The notes under the pieces: model-generated
Told to the model about the DNA's origin: nothing
Database searches by the model: none
What the model saw: only the letters and a program-made list of their open reading frames with translations
Made by a program: the position numbers and the translations under genes
Shown: one piece after another, positions 1 through 4,858 of the stretch
Layout of the letters: each line of letters starts with the position of its first letter
Position numbering within the stretch: position 1 is the first letter of the stretch
NCBI GenBank assembly: GCA_004375785.1
Contig: SOKM01000244.1
Coordinates: forward strand, 1-8,845
Direction of reading: 5' to 3'
Length of the DNA stretch: 8,845 nt
DNA from: Candidatus Cloacimonadota bacterium
Lineage (GTDB): Bacteria > Hydrothermota > E44-bin80

Positions 1-637
1 CAAAATGTGCTTTTTCACCGCATTTACTAATTATTTCACCTTTCCATTTCAATGCCCCGCTTCCGAGAAAAAGGATATTTTTATCAGGCAGGCGGTCAAG
101 TAGCTTTTTAATCTCAAGACAGCTCTGTTCAGTTATGGTATCAACTCTATCCTTTTTAAATCCTTCATCGAGTCGAGATTTCCGCAGGCTAAAGCCTGCG
201 CCTACCGATTTAACAGGAGATTTACGCTGGGTAGATTCTTTTTCTATATTATTGAAGCGATATAAGGCACAGAATACCTTATTCCTCCTTGTTATAAGAA
301 TCGGACAGATATATTCTATTGAACCTCGAAATTCGTAAGCAATAGCAAAAAGAGTTTCTACAGGAACCACTGGTTTTCCTGTGGCAAAACCAATTCCTTT
401 TAAGAAGGCAAGTCCGACCCTTATTCCAGTGAGAGACCCGGGACCTATAGATATTGCATAACCATCTATTTCCATTTTTGTTAAACCATTCTCTTTTAAT
501 ATCCTCTTCAAGTGACTCAAGAATTCCTCTGAATGAAAGCCTTTATCATCAACAACAATTCTTGTCAATACTCTATCTTCCTCTACAAGTGCTATACAGA
601 AACAATGTGTTGTTGTATCAAGACCGATAATCTTCAT
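1..637 (-). CDS. tsaB: TsaB, tRNA t6A synthesis protein (3' end cut by window edge)
   Basis: TsaB is the inactive ASKHA-fold partner of TsaD in the complex that makes N6-threonylcarbamoyladenosine at position 37 of ANN-decoding tRNAs. The reading frame from ATG 637 stays open to base 1, giving 212 residues; the family is usually about 220-230, so little is missing. Visible hallmarks are the N-terminal MKIIGLDTTT strand and the GPGSLTGIRVGL block at residues 65-76, followed by LKGIGFATGKPVVPVETL. The usual LDARRGEVY segment is degenerate here (ILITRRNKVFCALY, 113-126). Residues about 137-165 form extra length where the family has a short variable loop, and they contain a REP-like palindrome read as VGAGFSLR (see repeat at 182-205). 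The frame remains intact through it. tsaE lies upstream on the same strand, 243 bases away. There is no clear Shine-Dalgarno, only GAGAG touching the ATG. Confidence 0.93.
   Translation of the reverse strand, partial: MKIIGLDTTTHCFCIALVEEDRVLTRIVVDDKGFHSEEFLSHLKRILKENGLTKMEIDGYAISIGPGSLTGIRVGLAFLKGIGFATGKPVVPVETLFAIAYEFRGSIEYICPILITRRNKVFCALYRFNNIEKESTQRKSPVKSVGAGFSLRKSRLDEGFKKDRVDTITEQSCLEIKKLLDRLPDKNILFLGSGALKWKGEIISKCGEKAHF
182..205 (-). repeat. REP-like palindrome inserted in frame in tsaB
   Basis: Bases 183-200 are a perfect palindrome with 8-bp arms and a 2-nt loop (CGCAGGCT aa AGCCTGCG). On the minus strand a GTAG tetranucleotide (205-202) precedes the hairpin. This is the layout of REP elements moved by TnpA_REP/RAYT transposases. 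The same core and foot recur in the spacer at 4699-4843. A 7-bp direct repeat GAGATTT (175-181 and 217-223) brackets it with a period of 42 bp, or 14 codons, which may be chance. It is translated as part of TsaB. Confidence 0.8.
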
Positions 638-640
638 CTC

Positions 641-676
641 TCTGGTTTATCTGGTTTATTTAGTTTATTTGGTTTC
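641..676 (-). repeat. 9-bp tandem array, four units, just upstream of tsaB
   Basis: On the minus strand the four units read GAAACCAAA, TAAACTAAA, TAAACCAGA and TAAACCAGA. The last two are identical and the first two diverge from them. The array ends four bases before the tsaB start codon, so it forms the leader of that gene. Its CCAGA ending resembles the unit of the 8-bp arrays at 808-839 and 1341-1384. Confidence 0.75.
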
Positions 677-747
677 CCTACTCACTATTCACTTTCGTAA
701 TTAGGTAATTAGTAATTCTGTTTAGAGCGTTTTGATCGTTTAACGAC

Positions 748-792
748 GAGATTCTTCCACAGTCAAAAAGACTACCTTACTCAGAATGACAT
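748..792. repeat. Likely dispersed repeat with inverted ends
   Basis: The ends attct (751-755) and agaat (783-787) are inverted, and an inner stem agtc / gact (761-764, 770-773) closes an A5 loop. On the minus strand the outer parts read GTCATTCTGAG and GAAGAATCTC. From memory these resemble the two ends of an interspersed repeat found in many unrelated bacterial genomes. The family assignment is recollection, not a search result. Confidence 0.4.
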
Positions 793-807
793 ACCTACCA
801 ATAACCA

Positions 808-839
808 TCTGACACTCCGATACACCGATACTCCGACAC
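808..839 (-). repeat. 8-bp degenerate tandem array, four units
   Basis: Minus-strand units are GTGTCGGA, GTATCGGT, GTATCGGA and GTGTCAGA, each with only one or two differences from GTATCGGA. Together with the array at 1341-1384 they fit a shared consensus GTAYCRGA. It lies in the tsaE-tsaB spacer and has no coding role that I can see. Confidence 0.7.
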
Positions 840-880
840 TTCACTTCTCACTCTTCTCTCTTCTGCCTTTACGCTTCTTA

Positions 881-1333
881 CTACATACTCCATACTCTCT
901 GTCCTGTGTGTGATATCCGAATTTCTCGTTCATTCTCATTCAGAATCTTCATAACCACATCAAAACGTAATTCCGGTAATAAATCCTCGATTCTGTCTGC
1001 CCATTCTAAAAGGACAATACCCGAGTTATAAAAAAACTCATCATAACCTGTGTTGAGCAATTCTTCCTTTTTCTTTAACCTGTAAAAATCAAAATGGTAT
1101 ACGGTATTCTCTGCTTTATATATTCTTAAGAAAACAAAACTCGGACTCCTCACGCCTCCTTCAATTCCCAGACCACTGCATATCCCCTTTATCATCGTTG
1201 TCTTGCCACTCCCAAGCTCACCATAGAAAGCAACAACATCGCCCTGTTTTAATGCCTTCGCAAAATCTTCTCCAAGTTTCATCGTTTCTTCTGGACTCAT
1301 TGAAATTATTACCTTTGTCTTATTAGTGTTCAT
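881..1333 (-). CDS. tsaE: TsaE, tRNA t6A synthesis ATPase
   Basis: TsaE is the small P-loop ATPase that binds the TsaB-TsaD complex and is needed for repeated turnover in t6A tRNA modification. The protein has 150 residues, normal for the family. The Walker A motif GELGSGKT is at residues 38-45. It is followed by the switch segment SPSFV (63-67), the conserved HFDFYRL (80-86), and LLEWADRIEDLLP (108-120), which matches the family's IEWaer block. The last residues (TGQRVWSM) look like a non-conserved tail. The start has no visible Shine-Dalgarno; the 51 bases between it and the coaX stop are mostly an 8-bp tandem array. It sits directly upstream of tsaB, its functional partner, which supports both calls. 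Confidence 0.97.
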   Translation of the reverse strand: MNTNKTKVIISMSPEETMKLGEDFAKALKQGDVVAFYGELGSGKTTMIKGICSGLGIEGGVRSPSFVFLRIYKAENTVYHFDFYRLKKKEELLNTGYDEFFYNSGIVLLEWADRIEDLLPELRFDVVMKILNENEREIRISHTGQRVWSM

Positions 1334-1340
1334 CTGCTTT

Positions 1341-1384
1341 TCTGGTACTCTGATGCTCTGGTAATCTGATAATCTGGTACTCTG
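1341..1384 (-). repeat. 8-bp degenerate tandem array filling the coaX-tsaE spacer
   Basis: Five and a half octamers lie in perfect register. On the plus strand they read TCTGGTAC, TCTGATGC, TCTGGTAA, TCTGATAA, TCTGGTAC and TCTG. The array abuts the coaX stop codon (1385-1387) and ends 7 bases before the tsaE start codon, so it is nearly the whole spacer. The minus-strand unit (GTACCAGA) is related to the array at 808-839. Confidence 0.8.
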
Positions 1385-2119
1385 TCATCTTTCATTGTTT
1401 GCCCCATATAGCATCTTTATTCCCAAAAGGGTCAGGTCTTCATCCTGTATAATGTGAGGGAAATCTCTAATTGCAAATTCAACCAAGCCTCCAGTTCCTA
1501 TAGTTATATAATCACTTCCTATATGTTTTTGAACATTTTTTAATATCTCCTTCATCTGTCCCGAAAATGTGTAATAGAATCCTGCAATAAGAGCGTCCAC
1601 AGTTGTATGTCCTGGAAATGTATCAGGATACTTCAATGGAATCTCCTGAAGCAAACCAGTGTTTTGGATAAGGAAATCAATACAGGTTTTAATACCTGGT
1701 GCAATAATTCCACCATCAAAGGTGCCATCTGCAAGAATAATATTGTATGTTGTTGCAGTTCCGAAGTCAATTATAAGAAGTGGAGGATTGTATCTTTTAT
1801 AAGCAGCAACAGCATTTGCCAGCCTGTCACCACCCAACTCTTTCTCTTCATAATTAATTTTCAAAACCTTATTCTTTGCTTTATTTACATCAAAATATTT
1901 CTTTTTTAATTCTTTAGATATTGAGATAATTCCATCTGTTACCTCCGGCACTACTGAAGAGAATGCAATAACATCTACCTCTATATCTTCAAAAATTACT
2001 CTTCTTATAAATTTATGCTCAAGACACTTTTTCGTGTCAAAAATAGCTTTCTTTACTATTTTTTCATTCTTAAAAATTGCAATCTTTACCTTTGAATTTC
2101 CCGCATCTATAACAATCAT
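1385..2119 (-). CDS. coaX: Type III pantothenate kinase (CoaX)
   Basis: CoaX phosphorylates pantothenate with ATP, the first committed step of coenzyme A synthesis, in the cytoplasm. It is an ASKHA-fold enzyme, typically K+-dependent and not inhibited by CoA. From the chosen start it has 244 residues, usual for the family. Hallmarks in order: IDAGNSK (4-10, phosphate-binding loop), SSVVPEVTD (54-62), LGGDRLANAVAA (95-106), IIDFGTATT (116-124, with the catalytic Asp118), GGIIAPGI (136-143) and TIGTGGL (206-212). I start at ATG 2119 rather than the longer in-frame start at 2170, because MIVIDAGN is the expected N-terminus and the 17 extra residues would overlap the methyltransferase gene. GGAG (2130-2133) lies 10 nt upstream, and only two bases separate this start from the preceding TAA, so translational coupling is likely. 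Confidence 0.96.
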   Translation of the reverse strand: MIVIDAGNSKVKIAIFKNEKIVKKAIFDTKKCLEHKFIRRVIFEDIEVDVIAFSSVVPEVTDGIISISKELKKKYFDVNKAKNKVLKINYEEKELGGDRLANAVAAYKRYNPPLLIIDFGTATTYNIILADGTFDGGIIAPGIKTCIDFLIQNTGLLQEIPLKYPDTFPGHTTVDALIAGFYYTFSGQMKEILKNVQKHIGSDYITIGTGGLVEFAIRDFPHIIQDEDLTLLGIKMLYGANNER

Positions 2120-2121
2120 TC

Positions 2122-2817
2122 TTATATTTCTCCACAACCATAACTTATCCAGCAAAATCTTCTTAACCATTTATACCTGTCAATAATCCTCATTTCTAAC
2201 TTCTGTAACATCAAAATAAATCTTCTTGACTGTGGCAAGAAAACATAGAGAGGAATGAGAAGGACGGTAAAAAAGAAATATTCTCTGTGCCAGAGCCCCT
2301 TGAAGAAAAATCTGAATGATAAAACCTCTCTGTAAGTGAGGTAATCTATCCTGGTGAACCTTCCAGGAGAAATAATATATCTGTAGAGCCAGAGAAAAAT
2401 ATTATCCTTCATTGGTTCAATCCAGAAGAATCTTCCGTTTTTCTTAAGAACTCTTTTAATTTCTAATAAAACCTTTTTGTGGTCAAGATGAAGCATTACT
2501 GTTCTCAAAAAAATTATATTAAAACTCTCTTTTTTAAAACCCATCTCATTCACATCCATCTGAATCCTTTCAAACCGCTTCAGTCTCTTTAATCCATCAA
2601 ATGATATATCTACAGTAATTACCTTTTCTCGCAATTTATTGAAGTAATCTATATCCCTGGTCTCCCCTATCCCTACCGCAAGAATTTTTTTCGGGGAAGA
2701 AACTGAAAGTTTTTTAAAAACATCTTCGTTTATAATTTTAAGGAAATCGTAGTATCTATCAAACCACCGTAAATGTTTTTGTTTCCAGTAGAGATTAAAA
2801 AAATCCTTAACCTCCAA
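2122..2817 (-). CDS. Class I SAM-dependent methyltransferase, target unknown
   Basis: This 231-residue protein has a Methyltransf_11-type Rossmann core. The SAM-binding motif is ILAVGIGET (45-53), with an acidic Asp70 ending the second strand (VITVDIS), IQMDVNEM (85-92), and LHLDHKKVLLEIKRVLKKNGRFFWIEP (109-135) as the family's motif IV-VI region. The C-terminal half is aromatic and basic with a hydrophobic stretch near 181-195, suggesting membrane contact. The start is TTG 2817: no ATG, GTG or other TTG is in frame nearby, an in-frame stop lies at 2833-2835, and AAGGGG (2824-2829) sits 6 nt upstream. It overlaps the glycosyltransferase-formyltransferase gene by 11 bases, so the two are translated from one transcript. 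Context suggests a sugar or lipid-carrier substrate, but nothing in the sequence names it. Confidence 0.85.
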   Translation of the reverse strand: MEVKDFFNLYWKQKHLRWFDRYYDFLKIINEDVFKKLSVSSPKKILAVGIGETRDIDYFNKLREKVITVDISFDGLKRLKRFERIQMDVNEMGFKKESFNIIFLRTVMLHLDHKKVLLEIKRVLKKNGRFFWIEPMKDNIFLWLYRYIISPGRFTRIDYLTYREVLSFRFFFKGLWHREYFFFTVLLIPLYVFLPQSRRFILMLQKLEMRIIDRYKWLRRFCWISYGCGEI

Positions 2818-4681
2818 GCAGAGCCCCTTCTTTTAACTTGAAGCATTCTACTAACCCTTCGGGGGTAAATTTTTTTTCATCCACCTCCAACTCAACAATA
2901 CCGAAACAACCACTTCCCGTTTTTACCAGAATAGAATCTTTACTAATACCCACTATTGTTCCTGGTGGTTCTTGGATTTCGCACTTTTTCTTTTCTCCTT
3001 TCCATATTATGCATTTTTTATCATTGCGCATAAAGAATGCACCTGGAAATGGCTCAGTAAGTGCCCTTACATAATTATCGATTTTTTCATTATCCCATTT
3101 CCACTCAACTCTTCCCATAACAGGTGTTCTCTTGCCGAAATAAGATGTCCTGCTTTCATCTTGAGGACTTGAACTGAGATTCTGCATATGGAGACCTTCC
3201 ACAAGTTTTTCGAGTAGTTTCGCACCCTGGGAAGCAATCTTTTTTGTCAGTGAAAGTCCCGTCTCATCATTTTCTACCTTTATCCTCTTCTGTAAGATAA
3301 TAGGACCGGCATCGACCTTTTCTGTCATATAGTGAAATGTAACGCCTGTTTCAGTCTCTCCATTGATAATTGTCCAATTAACAGGAGCCCTTCCCCTGTA
3401 TGCTGGAAGTAAAGAACCGTGCAGGTTTATACATCCAAGAGTCGGAACGGAAAGCAATCCCTTGCTAAAAATCTTTCTAAAATAAAAAGAGAATATGACA
3501 TCCGGCTTAAAAGAAGAGAGCACATCGATAAATTTCTCTTCCTTGATACTTTCAGGTTTAAGAAGAGGTATATTAAACTTATGAGCGAGTCCGCTGACAC
3601 TACGAAACCAGATATTCTCATTCTTACTATCTTTATGGGTAACAACAAAAACTATATCTTCTCCCATTCTGATAAGTTGTTCAAGGCAGGAATATCCAAC
3701 CTCCGAATAAGCAAAAACACCGATTTTTAATCCCTTCTTAATTCCAGATTTTTCTTTTACAATAAATCTGGGCCTTTTACTTACTTCCCTGTAAATTCTT
3801 CCAACATATTCGCCAATCAAACCTACTGATATGAGCAATACACCTGTAAGAACAAAAAGAAAAGCAAAGAGGGTAAAAACTCCTTCTACCTCAGGACCGA
3901 TAAAGATTCTTCTCAAAAATATAACAATCCCGAGAGCAAAACCAACAAAAGAGAGCAAGATACCTGAAATGCTTATTATCTGAATGGGGAAAAGAGAAAT
4001 ATCGGTGAGCATATCAAAGTATAAACCCAGGAGTCTCCTAACCCCATACTTTGATTTTCCTTTACTCCTGCTTCTATGTTCAATATCAATCTCACAAAAT
4101 TTTCCACCTACCAGTGAAGCGAACGTTGGGATATAAATGGATTTTCCACCCATTTCAATCACTTTCTCGACAACCCATCTTCTGTAGCCTCTAAGCATAC
4201 AGCCATAATCCGTAAATTCCTGTGCTGTCTCTTTTCCGAGCTTTGTGAAGTATTTTATTGTAAAGTGCATCAAAAAGGATAAAGACCTTCTTAAAATATT
4301 ATCTTTTCTCAATTTTCTCCTGCATCCTACAATATCAAAACCTGATTGGAGTTTCTCGAAGAGCTTTGGTATAATATTCGGATTATCCTGCATATCCGCA
4401 TCGATTGTAATTATATAATCTCCTTTGGCATTTTCAAATCCAGCAATACAGGCATTGTGCTGCCCTACATTCCTTGATAGTTTCAACCCTTTTATCTCTT
4501 CAAATTTTTTTGAAAGAGCCCTTATAATAGACCAGCTCCTGTCAGTGCTTCCATCGTCAACAAGGATTATCTCAAAAGATATATTTCTTTTATCCAAGTT
4601 ATCTTTTATCGCCTTAAAAAGACCCTCGATGATGGCTTCCTCATTAAAAACTGGAACTACTACGGAAAGCTTTTTGTTCAT
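2807..4681 (-). CDS. ArnC-like glycosyltransferase fused to ArnA-like formyltransferase
   Basis: This 624-residue protein has two enzymes in one chain. Residues 1-310 are a GT2 polyprenyl-phosphate glycosyltransferase close to ArnC: VVVPVFNEE (7-15), VDDGSTD (41-47), DADMQD (94-99), DYGCMLRGYRR (158-168), GKSKYG (208-213), two membrane helices (about 231-256 and 268-291), and the ArnC-like end GLIGEYVGRIYREV (287-300). Residues 318-624 match the N-terminal formyltransferase of ArnA: FSFYFRK (397-403), INLHGSLLPAYRGRAP (418-433) with Asn419 and His421, Asp457 in VDAGPI, and a C-terminal OB-like domain. All three catalytic positions (Asn, His, Asp) are kept. Known chemistry would be N-formylation of a UDP-4-amino sugar with 10-formyl-THF, then transfer to undecaprenyl phosphate at the inner membrane. 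ArnA's dehydrogenase domain is absent, so the actual sugar is uncertain. No Shine-Dalgarno precedes ATG 4681. The 3' end overlaps the methyltransferase gene. Confidence 0.93.
   Translation of the reverse strand: MNKKLSVVVPVFNEEAIIEGLFKAIKDNLDKRNISFEIILVDDGSTDRSWSIIRALSKKFEEIKGLKLSRNVGQHNACIAGFENAKGDYIITIDADMQDNPNIIPKLFEKLQSGFDIVGCRRKLRKDNILRRSLSFLMHFTIKYFTKLGKETAQEFTDYGCMLRGYRRWVVEKVIEMGGKSIYIPTFASLVGGKFCEIDIEHRSRSKGKSKYGVRRLLGLYFDMLTDISLFPIQIISISGILLSFVGFALGIVIFLRRIFIGPEVEGVFTLFAFLFVLTGVLLISVGLIGEYVGRIYREVSKRPRFIVKEKSGIKKGLKIGVFAYSEVGYSCLEQLIRMGEDIVFVVTHKDSKNENIWFRSVSGLAHKFNIPLLKPESIKEEKFIDVLSSFKPDVIFSFYFRKIFSKGLLSVPTLGCINLHGSLLPAYRGRAPVNWTIINGETETGVTFHYMTEKVDAGPIILQKRIKVENDETGLSLTKKIASQGAKLLEKLVEGLHMQNLSSSPQDESRTSYFGKRTPVMGRVEWKWDNEKIDNYVRALTEPFPGAFFMRNDKKCIIWKGEKKKCEIQEPPGTIVGISKDSILVKTGSGCFGIVELEVDEKKFTPEGLVECFKLKEGALLGG
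2824..2829 (-). promoter_or_regulatory. Ribosome binding site deciding the TTG start of the methyltransferase
   Basis: AAGGGG on the minus strand lies 6 nt before TTG 2817, inside the 3' end of the fusion gene. It supports the TTG start, the only usable start in that frame. Confidence 0.55.
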
Positions 4682-4698
4682 TTGTATTATCTTGTTTA

Positions 4699-4720
4699 CG
4701 CAGGCTAAAGAAACTGTGCC
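4699..4720 (-). repeat. Truncated REP-like half copy
   Basis: The twelve bases CGCAGGCTAAAG repeat the left half of the palindrome in tsaB (183-194). The next bases (ctgtgcc) resemble the continuation of the copy at 4794 (ctgtacc). The right arm and the GTAG foot are missing. Confidence 0.6.
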
Positions 4721-4740
4721 AAAATGTGATTTTTTTTCAT

Positions 4741-4843
4741 GGTAGCCGCAACCTTTAGGTTGCGTAATTCCTTGTATTATAAGAAGTTAAGTTCGCAGGC
4801 TAAACCCTGTACCGTATGGTTCAGGGTAAAGCCTGCGGCTACC
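4741..4843. repeat. Inverted REP pair (REPIN-like doublet)
   Basis: The 103-bp unit is bounded by perfect 10-bp inverted ends, GGTAGCCGCA (4741-4750) and TGCGGCTACC (4834-4843), so a GTAG lies at each outer foot. The left member is a perfect hairpin with 8-bp arms (CGCAACCT tt AGGTTGCG, 4747-4764). The right member (4794-4837) has 16-nt arms with a 2-bp central mismatch and a 12-nt loop. Two REPs facing each other with outer GTAG is the form described for REP doublets (BIMEs/REPINs). Confidence 0.7.
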
Positions 4844-4858
4844 TATATTATAACACAT

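Larger units (their letters stand above)
638..880. other. Spacer between tsaE and tsaB, made of short degenerate repeats
   Basis: No gene is seen in these 243 bases. Reading along the plus strand they hold a 9-bp tandem array (641-676), an AT-rich stretch with repeated taatta motifs (697-718), a dispersed-type element with inverted ends (748-792), an 8-bp array (808-839), and a strongly pyrimidine-rich tail (840-880) running up to the tsaE stop. No T-run after a stable hairpin is visible in the minus direction, so tsaE and tsaB are probably read together. I see no convincing promoter. Confidence 0.6.
4682..4858. other. Repeat-filled spacer between the GT-C gene and the fusion gene
   Basis: These 177 bases hold no gene. 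Most of the sequence is REP-like: a half copy (4699-4720) and an inverted pair (4741-4843). Neither hairpin is followed by a T-run in the minus direction, so I do not call a terminator. A GATAAT box lies four bases before the fusion-gene ATG but has no matching -35. Confidence 0.65.

Noticed and set aside
175..223. Frameshift or pseudogene status for tsaB because of the inserted palindrome
   Set aside because: The frame is open across the insert and conserved-looking TsaB sequence resumes after it, so the gene is probably functional.
135..338. Plus-strand open frame of 67 codons spanning the palindrome
   Set aside because: It is antisense to tsaB, whose motifs are clear on the other strand; the frame has no independent support.
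1341..1384. Octamer array as a CRISPR or other spaced-repeat array
   Set aside because: The units are 8 bp, contiguous and degenerate, with no spacers.
1607..1909. Plus-strand open frame of 100 codons
   Set aside because: It lies antisense to the well-supported coaX, has Cys- and Ile-rich low-quality sequence, and shows no ribosome site or family resemblance. The same applies to the other open frames inside the glycosyltransferase genes.
2120..2170. Longer coaX start at ATG 2170
   Set aside because: It adds 17 residues unlike the family N-terminus and overlaps the methyltransferase gene by 49 bases; MIVIDAGN at 2119 with GGAG upstream fits better.
4682..4695. GATAAT box before the fusion gene as a second leaderless promoter
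   Set aside because: Only four bases separate it from the ATG, and no -35-like hexamer is found at 16-18 nt, so the support is too weak.
4794..4837. Long hairpin downstream of the GT-C gene as a rho-independent terminator
   Set aside because: No T-run follows the stem in the minus direction, the arms match the REP family found elsewhere in the window, and the GTAG foot explains it better.
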